64,000 bases of DNA from Kurthia sibirica (GTDB lineage Bacteria; Bacillota; Bacilli; Bacillales_A; Planococcaceae), in the NCBI RefSeq assembly GCF_003143975.1, contig NZ_QFVR01000001.1, positions 124,001 to 188,000 of the forward strand, written 5' to 3'. Below, piece after piece: positions 50,364 through 58,779 of the stretch. The stretch's first letter is position 1, and each line of letters starts with the position of its first letter. Both the position numbers and the translations under genes were made by a program. The notes beneath the pieces were generated by a model, which had not been told where the DNA came from, searched no databases, and worked only from the letters and a program-made list of their open reading frames with translations.

Positions 50364-50405
50364 GTGCTATCCATCTTTCAAAGCTGGATAGCACTTTTCT
50401 TTTTG
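50364..50405 (+). terminator. Terminator after rplS
   Basis: A perfect 10-bp stem (50364-50373 with 50385-50394) followed by TTTTCTTTTT. The T tract overlaps the -35 of the next promoter. Confidence 0.9.
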
Positions 50406-50431
50406 CTTGAAAATTAAAATCCTTGTACAAT
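50403..50431 (+). promoter_or_regulatory. Sigma-A promoter of the signal peptidase gene
   Basis: TTGCTT (50403-50408), 17 bp, TACAAT (50426-50431), 30 bp before the ATG. Confidence 0.65.
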
Positions 50432-50460
50432 ATAAAGAGATTGTGGGAGGTGGCCATACG

Positions 50461-51027
50461 ATGGAAGCCAAAAAAAGAAAAGAAAAGAATGAACTTTGGG
50501 AATGGACGAAGGCGCTCGTTATTGCATTTGCACTTGCTGCTTTCATACGTTATGTGTTATTTACACCAATCGTTGTTGATGGAGAGTCGATGATGCCGAC
50601 ACTAGTTAGTGGAGACCGAATGGTCGTAAACAAAGTGTCCTATAAAATCGCCGATATACATCATAAAGATATAATCGTCTTCCATGCACCAGAAAAAAAA
50701 GATTATATTAAACGGGTAATCGGTATATCAGGTGACAAAATTCAGTATAAAAATGATGTTCTATATAGAAATGGCAAGGCAGTCGAGGAGCCTTATTTAA
50801 AATCGTATAAAGCGTCCATTTTAGATGGTGGCACGTTGACAGAGGATTTTACATTAAAAGATTACACCGGCAAAGAGATCATTCCAAAAGGGTATGTTTT
50901 TGTAATGGGCGATAATCGCAGAAATAGTAAGGACAGCCGACATATTGGTCTCGTTCCTGAAAATAAGATTATCGGCAAGACGAGCATTGTATTTTGGCCG
51001 TTGGATCAATTCGGTAAAGTGAGATAA
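50461..51027 (+). CDS. lepB: Type I signal peptidase
   Basis: Membrane peptidase that removes signal peptides from secreted proteins. It has 188 residues from the ATG at 50461, behind GGGAGGTGG. One N-terminal membrane helix (about 14-36) is followed by the catalytic dyad Ser43 (GESMMPTL) and Lys84 (YIKRVIG). GDNRRNSKDSRHIG completes the family boxes. It is SipS-like in length and layout. Its position between rplS and rbgA is common in Bacillales outside B. subtilis. Confidence 0.96.
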   Translation: MEAKKRKEKNELWEWTKALVIAFALAAFIRYVLFTPIVVDGESMMPTLVSGDRMVVNKVSYKIADIHHKDIIVFHAPEKKDYIKRVIGISGDKIQYKNDVLYRNGKAVEEPYLKSYKASILDGGTLTEDFTLKDYTGKEIIPKGYVFVMGDNRRNSKDSRHIGLVPENKIIGKTSIVFWPLDQFGKVR

Positions 51028-51045
51028 ATAGTAGGAGTGATAAGT

Positions 51046-51924
51046 ATGACCATTCAATGGTTCCCAGGACATATGGCGAAAGCCCGCAGACAGGTAACAG
51101 AAAAATTAAAATTAGTAGATATCGTTTTTGAGTTAATCGACGCACGTTTACCAATGTCATCAAGAAATCCAATGCTTGACGAAGTAATTCATCAAAAACA
51201 ACGCTTATTAATTTTGAACAAAGCCGATATGGCTGATGAAACACAAACGAAGAAATGGGTAGAATTTTTCAAGGCACATGGTCATGAAGCAATCGCTGTC
51301 AATTCATTGGATAGCAAAGGGTTAAAACGCGTGACGAAAGCAGCTGAAGCTATCTTAAAACCAAAATGGGATCGCATGAAAGCTAAAGGGATGAAGGGTC
51401 GTGCCATTCGCGCGATGATCGTCGGCATTCCAAACGTTGGTAAATCAACGATGATTAACCGATTAGCGAAGAAAAATTTAGCGCGTACCGGCAATATGCC
51501 TGGTGTGACAAAAGCGCAGCAGTGGATTAAGGTTGAAAAAGAACTTGAACTGCTGGATACACCGGGAATTTTATGGCCGAAATTTGAAGATCCGGATGTC
51601 GGTTATAAACTTGCGGTTACAGGTGCGATTAAAGATACGATTATGAATATGGACGACCTTGCGATTTACGGTCTTCATTTCTTAGAAAAACATTACCCAA
51701 ACCGTCTGTATGAAAGATATCAAATGACGAAGGTTTCAGATGAAATCGTAGAAACATTTGAGCATATTGGCAAGTTGCGTAATGTACGTACAACAGGTGG
51801 AGAAATCGATTATAGCTACGTAGCTGAATTGATCGTACGCGATATTCGCAACGAGCATCTTGGTAAGTTGACATTTGACTATGTTGAAGATTATAAAGAA
51901 GAGTTTGACAATAAAGATAAATAA
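51046..51924 (+). CDS. rbgA: Ribosome biogenesis GTPase RbgA (YlqF)
   Basis: Essential late 50S assembly GTPase. It has 292 residues from the ATG at 51046, 8 bases after TAGGAG. The G motifs are circularly permuted: NKAD (58-61), then P-loop GIPNVGKST (127-135), then DTPG (171-174). [16 protein letters not shown] is the family N-terminus, and a C-terminal ANTAR-like helical domain follows. Confidence 0.97.
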   Translation: MTIQWFPGHMAKARRQVTEKLKLVDIVFELIDARLPMSSRNPMLDEVIHQKQRLLILNKADMADETQTKKWVEFFKAHGHEAIAVNSLDSKGLKRVTKAAEAILKPKWDRMKAKGMKGRAIRAMIVGIPNVGKSTMINRLAKKNLARTGNMPGVTKAQQWIKVEKELELLDTPGILWPKFEDPDVGYKLAVTGAIKDTIMNMDDLAIYGLHFLEKHYPNRLYERYQMTKVSDEIVETFEHIGKLRNVRTTGGEIDYSYVAELIVRDIRNEHLGKLTFDYVEDYKEEFDNKDK

Positions 51925-51925
51925 T

Positions 51926-51961
51926 AAAAATGGCTCCTAATTTATTAGGAGCCATTTTTTT
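51926..51961 (+). terminator. Terminator after rbgA
   Basis: A perfect 15-bp stem (51926-51940 with 51945-51959), TTTA loop, T run continuing past the stem. Flanking A run makes it symmetrical. Confidence 0.95.
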
Positions 51962-52069
51962 ATGTACTCGTTGCAAGTCATCTATTCGAAAAACAGCGTA
52001 TAATAGAATCGATGGAATGATGAAAAAAAAGATAGAATTACCGATATATATTTATAAGGAGAAATGACA

Positions 52070-52840
52070 ATGGCGACTATTAAAAGTATTAAAGAAGCAT
52101 TAGCGAATGAGGTAGAATGGCAACAGTGGATGGAAGAACTGAAGAATGATGAGCGTGACGGTGTGAAAAAAGCATTGAGTATATGGGTGAGGCAACAGGA
52201 GAAAAAACAACAAATACTTGATGAACATCTTGCAAAAGAGGCATTTGATAGGTCATACCGTGCTTTTCCAGAGGCGTTGATTGCCGGCACAGATGAAGCG
52301 GGGCGTGGACCATTAGCAGGACCAGTTGTGACAGCAGCCGTTATTTTACCAGCCTATTGCCCAGGGTTAGTTGGTTTAAATGATTCAAAGCAATTATCAT
52401 TTGAAAAAAGAGAATACTATTTGAAAAAAATATATGAATATGCTATTTCTACGGCAATACATTTCCAAGATGAGGCAGCAATTGACAGGTTTAATATTTA
52501 TGAAGCAACGCGCTTATCGATGAAATCTTCAATCGAACAATTAGAACAAAAACCAGATTTTGTATTAGCTGATGCCATGACATTAGATATAGATATTCCT
52601 CAAGATTCAATTATAAAGGGCGATGCTAAAAGTTTAGCGATTGCGGCAGCCTCTATCTTAGCAAAAACAGCACGTGATCACTATATGGATGATATGGATC
52701 GTACATATCCAGGCTATGGTTTTGCTCAACATGCCGGTTACGGTACAAAACAACATTTAGAAGCATTGCGTACCCTCGGTATAACACCCATTCACCGCAA
52801 AACCTTTGAACCAATTAAATCAATGTTAATAGAGGAGTGA
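52070..52840 (+). CDS. rnhB: Ribonuclease HII
   Basis: Cuts RNA in RNA-DNA hybrids and single ribonucleotides in DNA. It has 256 residues from the ATG at 52070, 8 bases after AAGGAG; the ATG at 52064 is too close. An N-terminal substrate-binding domain (1-68) precedes IAGTDEAGRGPLAGPVV with Asp75/Glu76. NDSKQLS and the later VLADAM Asp complete the active site. Its stop is followed closely by the FliK-like gene. Confidence 0.97.
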   Translation: MATIKSIKEALANEVEWQQWMEELKNDERDGVKKALSIWVRQQEKKQQILDEHLAKEAFDRSYRAFPEALIAGTDEAGRGPLAGPVVTAAVILPAYCPGLVGLNDSKQLSFEKREYYLKKIYEYAISTAIHFQDEAAIDRFNIYEATRLSMKSSIEQLEQKPDFVLADAMTLDIDIPQDSIIKGDAKSLAIAAASILAKTARDHYMDDMDRTYPGYGFAQHAGYGTKQHLEALRTLGITPIHRKTFEPIKSMLIEE

Positions 52841-52845
52841 ACGAT

Positions 52846-54882
52846 GTGAATTTAGCAGGTGTCAATTTAGGACAACCAGTTGTTGTACAAGGGAAACAGG
52901 CCATGTCGATGCAAGAAGGGCAAGTATTACATGGCACGATCAAAAAGCTGTATCCCGACCAGCAGGCAGAAATTCAAATTGGCGGTCAAAAACTCATCGC
53001 TAAACTTGAAACGCCAATGCAGGCGGGAAATACGCATTATTTTCAAGTAACGGGCACGCAACCGGATGTGACATTAAAAATTGTAAGTGGCCCAATCGAT
53101 AGTAAAATGTCGATGAGTGAGCAGGTGAAGCAGGTGTTAGAAGGGCTAAAGTTACCGCAGACAAAGGAGATGCAGCAACTTGTTGCCCAATTTATCAAAA
53201 ATGATACGCCGCTATCTAAAGAGCAGTTGATCCAAGCCGAACAGCTATTAAAAACGAGTGGAAGTACAGTTGTAAAAGCGGACGCTTTGGCGGCGATTCA
53301 AAAAATTATTGAGTTAAAACTACCAATGAATGCAGCGACGTTACAAGCCGTTATTCAAGGTGGAGCAAAAGGTGGATTTGTCGATGCTTTAAGCAAATTT
53401 GAAGCATTATTAAAAGGTGATCAACAATTATCCCCAACGATTAAACAAGCTATTTTACAACAGTTATTAAATCTAAAAACACCGTTGAATGAGCAGTTAG
53501 GTAGCGCATTAACAGGGAAGATGCTTGGGGAGTTACTCGGAAGTAAGGGTTCCGCAGTTACGAACACATCTTTAATGATGGGGCTTAAAGAGGGCTTGAA
53601 TTTACCAGAGCAAACGAATCGATTTAATATATCGCAAAATCTTTTCAATAAATTGCCACTCCACAGTCAGCAAGCGATGCAACAAATGACGAAAGATAGC
53701 TTGGGTAACACAGCAATATTGCCGACATTAAGTGCAATGGTGAAAGAACATCCAACATGGACAGTGGAGCAAGGAAAATCACTACAACAAGCGATTACGA
53801 GGATGCAAGTATCCCCGAGTAAAGAGCATCATCAGCAGTTAACAGCGGAAGTATCAAAGCAGCTGGCTGCAACTAAACCAGCACTTAGTCAACTATTGGC
53901 CCAACTAAGAACAGCTGAGACAACCGATAAACCACAAATAATTCAGCAGCTAGCAAAAGCAGTAGCTGCTGAACCAAGTTTAAATTTAGCGCAAAAGCAA
54001 ACGATTATACACGCTTTGAGTGAAGTGACTATGAAAGGGGATGCACACGCGTTTAAAGCAGTGTTAGCTGCCTTTAGTGAGCAAGTGGGGCAAATGACTT
54101 CAAGTAGTGCTTCAAAGCAATTAGCAAGCCTTCTAGGTCTATCACAACAAAATGGAGAGCAAGCCTTTAGCAATATGGCGCAAAAAGCTGCGCAAAATCC
54201 ATCACCGCTTATTCAACAACTTGTCCAAACGACTGAAAATCAGCTGCAAGCCAATTTATCGAGTAAGGACTTCTTACATGCTATGAAGCAAACATTACAA
54301 GATCTTGGCTTGAGTTTAGAAGCTAAGTTACTTGATAAAGGGCAGGATGTGACACTGCTAAAAGATACATTAAAAGCACATTTGCAAAACCTATTAAATG
54401 ATCAACCATCACAGTCAACTCGCCAAGGAGCCGAACAGATTATTGCGCGTTTGAATGGTCAGCAACTACTGTCAGCAGAAAATGGTCCACAACAACAAAT
54501 TATTATGCAAATTCCGTTACAAATGTTCGGTAAAAGAACGGATGCTACATTGCAATGGACGGGTTCGAAAACAAAAGATGGTAAAATCGATGCGAATTTT
54601 GCACGAATTATGTTCTATTTACAGCTGGATTCTTTAGCGGAAACTGTCATAGATATGCAGGTACAGAGTCGTGTTGTTTCACTGACTGTTTATTCAGAGA
54701 AAAATGACGTGAAAGAGCTAATTGAACCATTAAAAGAGACGTTAAAGACTGGTTTGGAAAAACATGATTATCAATTATCGGGTGTTTTTATAAAGGAATT
54801 TTCGATACCCGAAAAGACTGTTAAACAACAGCGACAAAGTATGGAACTGCCGAATGAGAAAGGACTGGATTTTAGAATATGA
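52846..54882 (+). CDS. Large FliK-like protein (YlqG position), function unknown
   Basis: About 678 residues starting with GTG at 52846, behind AGAGGAGTG. It has no signal peptide or membrane segment. The N-terminus (1-85) looks like a small beta domain. The middle (about 85-530) is a long Gln/Leu/Ala-rich helical region with many QQL and KQ stretches. The last 130 residues (QIIMQIPLQMFG to VKELIEPLKETLKTGLEKHDYQLSGVFIKEF) resemble the C-terminal domain of flagellar hook-length control proteins (FliK, PF02120). It overlaps the next gene by 4 bases. B. subtilis ylqG is in the same place. Hook-length control is not shown; the role is inference. Confidence 0.75.
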   Translation: MNLAGVNLGQPVVVQGKQAMSMQEGQVLHGTIKKLYPDQQAEIQIGGQKLIAKLETPMQAGNTHYFQVTGTQPDVTLKIVSGPIDSKMSMSEQVKQVLEGLKLPQTKEMQQLVAQFIKNDTPLSKEQLIQAEQLLKTSGSTVVKADALAAIQKIIELKLPMNAATLQAVIQGGAKGGFVDALSKFEALLKGDQQLSPTIKQAILQQLLNLKTPLNEQLGSALTGKMLGELLGSKGSAVTNTSLMMGLKEGLNLPEQTNRFNISQNLFNKLPLHSQQAMQQMTKDSLGNTAILPTLSAMVKEHPTWTVEQGKSLQQAITRMQVSPSKEHHQQLTAEVSKQLAATKPALSQLLAQLRTAETTDKPQIIQQLAKAVAAEPSLNLAQKQTIIHALSEVTMKGDAHAFKAVLAAFSEQVGQMTSSSASKQLASLLGLSQQNGEQAFSNMAQKAAQNPSPLIQQLVQTTENQLQANLSSKDFLHAMKQTLQDLGLSLEAKLLDKGQDVTLLKDTLKAHLQNLLNDQPSQSTRQGAEQIIARLNGQQLLSAENGPQQQIIMQIPLQMFGKRTDATLQWTGSKTKDGKIDANFARIMFYLQLDSLAETVIDMQVQSRVVSLTVYSEKNDVKELIEPLKETLKTGLEKHDYQLSGVFIKEFSIPEKTVKQQRQSMELPNEKGLDFRI

Positions 54883-55169
54883 CGGCGGAAAAACGAAAGG
54901 AAGCAGTTGCGCTATCCTTTGATGCAAATAAGGGAGATGCGCCAAAAGTATTAGCGAAAGGCAAAGGAGTTCTAGCGGAGAATATTTTACAAAAAGCAAA
55001 GGACAATGATGTACCGATTCAAGAAGACAAGACTTTAGTACAGTTATTAGGACAGTTAGATTTGAATGAATCGATACCAGAAGAACTGTATCAGGGAGTT
55101 GCCGAAGTATTCGCATTTATCTATCAATTAGATAAACAGCATGCAAAAAAGAGCCGTAAAAACGGATGA
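54879..55169 (+). CDS. ylqH: FlhB C-terminal-domain-like protein (YlqH/FlhX type)
   Basis: A 96-residue cytoplasmic protein matching the C-terminal cytosolic domain of the flagellar export gate FlhB: AVALSFDANKGDAPKVLAKGKG, then ENILQKAKDNDVPIQED, LVQLLGQLDLNESIPEELYQGVAEVFAFIYQLD. The membrane part and the NPTH self-cleavage site of full FlhB are absent. The ATG overlaps the stop of the FliK-like gene. Such stand-alone FlhB C-terminus proteins (FlhX) can stand in for the cleaved FlhB fragment in some bacteria. Confidence 0.85.
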   Translation: MTAEKRKEAVALSFDANKGDAPKVLAKGKGVLAENILQKAKDNDVPIQEDKTLVQLLGQLDLNESIPEELYQGVAEVFAFIYQLDKQHAKKSRKNG

Positions 55170-55253
55170 AATATTAGTGAAAAAGCGTAAAAAAGAAACG
55201 TAAAATAGAAAATAATTGATTAAGCGATTGATATTTTAATATAAGGTAACCGC

Positions 55254-55282
55254 TAGACATCTGACAATTTCTCCACTACAAT
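55254..55282 (+). promoter_or_regulatory. Sigma-A promoter of sucCD
   Basis: TAGACA (55254-55259), 17 bp, TACAAT (55277-55282), 45 bp before the sucC ATG. Confidence 0.6.
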
Positions 55283-55291
55283 GGTGTAGTA

Positions 55292-55306
55292 AGTAAACGC
55301 TTTACA
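55292..55306 (+). promoter_or_regulatory. cre-like site ahead of sucC
   Basis: AGTAAACGCTTTACA lies just after the likely transcription start. It has the AA-x-CG-x-T core of CcpA sites but differs from consensus at three outer positions, so catabolite control is only possible. Confidence 0.35.
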
Positions 55307-55327
55307 ATTGAGATGGGAGGCAATTTG

Positions 55328-56488
55328 ATGAATATCCATGAATATCAAGGTAAAGAACTTCTTCGTCAATATGGGGTAGCAGTTCCAAAAGGATCTGTAG
55401 CATTTTCGCCTGAAGAGGCAGTCAAGGCAGCGAAGGAATTAGGCTCGGATGTTGTAGTGGTGAAGGCACAGATTCATGCAGGAGGTAGAGGTAAGGCTGG
55501 CGGTGTTAAAATCGCGAGAAATCTCGAGGAAGTGCGTTCATATTCGAAAGAATTGTTGGGGAAAATTTTAGTTACGCATCAAACAGGACCAGAAGGCAAA
55601 GAAGTGAAGCGTATATACATTGAAGAAGGATCAAATATCAAAAAAGAATATTACTTAAGTTTTGTAGTTGATCGCCAAACTTCGAGAGTTACGTTGATGG
55701 GTTCTGAAGAAGGTGGAATGGATATTGAAGCGGTGGCAGCAGAAACGCCGGAGAAAATTTTCACTGAAGTGATTGATCCAGTTGTTGGCTTGGCTGCATT
55801 CCAAGCACGTCGCTTAGCATTCAATATTAACATTCCGACACATCTTGTAAATAAAGCAGTTAAATTAATGCTTGGTTTATACAAGGCAGTGATTGATAAA
55901 GATGCATCAATCGTTGAGATTAATCCACTTGCTGTAACAGAAGAGGATGAAGTAATCGCGTTGGATGCAAAATTCAACTTTGATGCCAACGCACTTTATC
56001 GCCACAAAGATATTGTAGAACTACGAGACTACGATGAAGAAGACGAAAAAGAAATTGCAGCATCACAATACGATTTAAGCTATATTGCTCTAGATGGTAA
56101 TATTGGTTGTATGGTAAATGGTGCGGGGCTTGCTATGGCAACAATGGATACAATTAGCTATTATGGTGGATCACCAGCTAACTTCCTTGACGTTGGGGGC
56201 AGTGCTTCAGCAGAAAAAGTAAAAGAAGCTTTTAAAATCATTCTTTCTGACCACAATGTTAAAGGTATTTTTGTAAACATCTTTGGTGGCATTATGAAAT
56301 GTGACATCATTGCAGAAGGTGTAGTGAAAGCGGCTTCAGAGTTAGGATTGCAAGTACCACTAGTAGTACGTTTAGAAGGAACAAACGTTGAAAAAGGTAA
56401 AGAAATCTTAAATGAATCAGGCTTGAATATTACAGCTGCAACTTCACTAGGTGATGGCGCAGAAAAAATCGTAAAACTTGTCGGTTAA
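55328..56488 (+). CDS. sucC: Succinyl-CoA synthetase, beta subunit
   Basis: ADP-forming TCA-cycle enzyme making ATP from succinyl-CoA. It has 386 residues from the ATG at 55328, 7 bases after GGGAGG. The N-terminal ATP-grasp has [16 protein letters not shown]; the C-terminal ligase half has [16 protein letters not shown] and [12 protein letters not shown]. It is followed 17 bases later by sucD. Confidence 0.97.
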   Translation: MNIHEYQGKELLRQYGVAVPKGSVAFSPEEAVKAAKELGSDVVVVKAQIHAGGRGKAGGVKIARNLEEVRSYSKELLGKILVTHQTGPEGKEVKRIYIEEGSNIKKEYYLSFVVDRQTSRVTLMGSEEGGMDIEAVAAETPEKIFTEVIDPVVGLAAFQARRLAFNINIPTHLVNKAVKLMLGLYKAVIDKDASIVEINPLAVTEEDEVIALDAKFNFDANALYRHKDIVELRDYDEEDEKEIAASQYDLSYIALDGNIGCMVNGAGLAMATMDTISYYGGSPANFLDVGGSASAEKVKEAFKIILSDHNVKGIFVNIFGGIMKCDIIAEGVVKAASELGLQVPLVVRLEGTNVEKGKEILNESGLNITAATSLGDGAEKIVKLVG

Positions 56489-56505
56489 GAGAGGCGGACT
56501 ATAAA

Positions 56506-57408
56506 ATGGCTATTTTTATTAATAAAGATACAAAAGTATTAGTTCAAGGGATTACTGGTTCTACTGCTCTTTTCCATACGAAGCAAATGCTTGAATATGG
56601 TACTAAAATCGTAGCAGGTGTTACACCAGGTAAAGCAAATACAGTAGTTGAAGGCGTACCAGTCTTCAATACAGTATCGGATGCTGTCAAAGAAACAGGG
56701 GCAAATGTTTCTGTCATTTATGTACCAGCTCCATTTGCAGCAGATGCTATTATCGAAGCAGTAGATGCGGAATTGGATATGGTAATCTGTATTACAGAAC
56801 ATATCCCAGTTTTAGATATGGTAAATGTAAAACGTTACATGGAAGATAAAAAAACAATTCTAATTGGACCGAACTGTCCGGGTGTCATTACTGCAGACGA
56901 ATGTAAGATTGGTATTATGCCAGGTTATATTCATACAAAAGGACATGTTGGTGTCGTATCACGTTCAGGTACGTTAACATATGAAGCAGTTCATCAATTA
57001 ACGGAGGCTGGTATTGGTCAAACGACAGCAGTTGGTATCGGGGGAGATCCTGTTAACGGTACAAATTTTGTTGATGTACTAAAAGCATTTGAAGCAGATC
57101 CTGAAACTTATGGTGTCGTGATGATTGGAGAAATCGGTGGTACTGCAGAAGAAGAAGCGGCTGAGTATGTGAAAAATCACATGACAAAACCAGTTGTCGG
57201 CTTCATCGGTGGTCAAACAGCACCTCCTGGCAAACGTATGGGTCATGCGGGCGCTATTATTTCTGGTGGTAAAGGTTCTGCAGCTGACAAAATTGCAGCG
57301 ATGAAAGATGCAGGGATCGCAGTTGCACCTACACCAGCTGAAATCGGTGAAACATTCATCCAATTAGTGAAAGAAAAAGGATTGTATGACAAAGTAAAAA
57401 CACATTAA
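56506..57408 (+). CDS. sucD: Succinyl-CoA synthetase, alpha subunit
   Basis: CoA-binding subunit carrying the phosphohistidine. It has 300 residues. [16 protein letters not shown] opens the CoA-binding domain, GPNCPGVI follows, and [12 protein letters not shown] contains the active His near residue 247. GAGGCGG precedes the ATG. It closes the sucCD operon with a strong terminator. Confidence 0.97.
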   Translation: MAIFINKDTKVLVQGITGSTALFHTKQMLEYGTKIVAGVTPGKANTVVEGVPVFNTVSDAVKETGANVSVIYVPAPFAADAIIEAVDAELDMVICITEHIPVLDMVNVKRYMEDKKTILIGPNCPGVITADECKIGIMPGYIHTKGHVGVVSRSGTLTYEAVHQLTEAGIGQTTAVGIGGDPVNGTNFVDVLKAFEADPETYGVVMIGEIGGTAEEEAAEYVKNHMTKPVVGFIGGQTAPPGKRMGHAGAIISGGKGSAADKIAAMKDAGIAVAPTPAEIGETFIQLVKEKGLYDKVKTH

Positions 57409-57414
57409 TAGTAG

Positions 57415-57448
57415 GTGTAGCAGATGAAAATCTGCTACACTTTTTTTT
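57415..57448 (+). terminator. Terminator of sucCD
   Basis: A perfect 11-bp stem (57415-57425 with 57430-57440), GAAA tetraloop and eight T. Confidence 0.96.
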
Positions 57449-57463
57449 ATAGGAGGAGAGCGT

Positions 57464-58351
57464 ATGCAAACAAATATCCTGAATGACAATTTATTGGCGT
57501 TGCACTATGTCCAACCAATGTCAGTCAACCGTTTACTGCCACTACTCAAAGAAGATCCGGAATTGACTTCAATTACGACGATGCCCGCGACAAAACTAGC
57601 GTTATTATTGAAGATGAATAATGATAAAGCACAGTTACTTCAAAGTAATTTCCGTCGTGTTATTGACAAGAATCTATCTCGTTACTATGAAGCATTAAAA
57701 ATCATGCCGCTTTTTTTTTATGATGATCTTTATCCGAAACAATTACTGGAAATTTACGATCCACCAACCGTGCTGTATTTACGTGGTGAACAGAAATTAT
57801 TGACCTATGCCAATAAATTGGCCATCGTTGGCTCTAGAAAGGCAACAAGTTATTCTGAAAAATGCTTAGCCCTTTTATTGCCAGCACTCATAAAGCGTCA
57901 ATACGTGATTGTAAGCGGTTTAGCAAAGGGGGTAGACGGATTAGCTCATGCTATGACGATGGAGCGCTCTGGGCGTACGATAGCGGTATTAGGGCATGGG
58001 TTTAACTATAGTTATCCATCAGAGAATAAAAATCTAGCGCAACGGATGATGAAAGAACAGTTAGTCATGACAGAGTATCCACCCTATATGAAACCTCAAA
58101 AATGGCATTTTCCGATGCGCAATCGTATTATTAGTGGTTTAAGTGCGGGGGTCGTTGTTACGGAGGCTGGTGAAAAAAGTGGCACGATGAGTACGGTAGA
58201 TTATGCGTTGGATCATGGACGTCCTATTTTTGCGTTGCCAGGAGATATTGGTTCTTCGCTGTCAGTAGGACCTCATAAACTAATTACAGAAGGCGCAAAG
58301 TTAATTTGGAACAGCACACATATACTTGAAGAAATAGAAACGAATGAATAA
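57464..58351 (+). CDS. dprA: DNA processing protein DprA (Smf)
   Basis: Loads RecA on incoming single-stranded DNA during natural transformation. It has 295 residues, about full length. The Rossmann-type core shows AIVGSRKATSYSEK, VSGLAKGVDGLAHAM, VLGHGFNYSYPSENK and FPMRNRIISGLSAGVVVTEA. AGGAGGAG precedes the ATG. A run of nine T at 57711-57719 lies in frame (PLFFYDD), where slippage would knock the gene out. The neighbour is topA, as usual. Confidence 0.96.
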   Translation: MQTNILNDNLLALHYVQPMSVNRLLPLLKEDPELTSITTMPATKLALLLKMNNDKAQLLQSNFRRVIDKNLSRYYEALKIMPLFFYDDLYPKQLLEIYDPPTVLYLRGEQKLLTYANKLAIVGSRKATSYSEKCLALLLPALIKRQYVIVSGLAKGVDGLAHAMTMERSGRTIAVLGHGFNYSYPSENKNLAQRMMKEQLVMTEYPPYMKPQKWHFPMRNRIISGLSAGVVVTEAGEKSGTMSTVDYALDHGRPIFALPGDIGSSLSVGPHKLITEGAKLIWNSTHILEEIETNE

Positions 58352-58373
58352 CTAAAAAATACATAGTAAGACC

Positions 58374-58410
58374 AAAGAATAGCGAGCGTATGTCGCTATT
58401 CTTTCTTATA
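58374..58410 (+). terminator. Terminator after dprA
   Basis: A perfect 12-bp stem (58374-58385 with 58393-58404) with a 7-nt loop. The T tract is interrupted (CTTATAATAG), so it may be moderate. Confidence 0.7.
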
Positions 58411-58779
58411 ATAGAAGATAAAAATATTTTTGTCGGAAAATGACGAATAATATCATAACTACAGAAAAATAGTATTTTTTTTTGAACAGCAAGAAAAATA
58501 TTTTTTATCACGTATAAAAACAGCGAGAAAAGCATGATTATTCACATGCTTAAAAAAGAGTAGAAAGTCAATCGTATCAAGCATTGTATAAATTTTCATA
58601 CCGCGCGTAGAATGATGTACATATTTCGAGTGAAGTAGGACATTTATTGACAGAAAAAAACGAGAAATAAACAATTTCAAAAAGTTTTATCTTGCAAAAA
58701 ACGATTTTCTGTTATACATTTTGCAACAGGTAATTGTTTTCAAAAATTGAAACTTCACCTCTATAAGGGGGCAAAACAT
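58411..58779 (+). other. Long AT-rich leader before topA
   Basis: About 370 bases with many A/T runs and no supportable frame. Possible promoters are TTGACA (58647-58652) with AACAAT at 17 bp, and an extended -10 TG-T-TATACA (58710-58718). Long AT-rich upstream regions are plausible for a supercoiling-responsive gene, but that is inference. Confidence 0.45.

Noticed and set aside
58720-58732. TTGCAACAG near topA as the missing right end of the IS6 element
   Set aside because: It matches only part of the inverted repeat, lies 47 kb away and has no transposase nearby.
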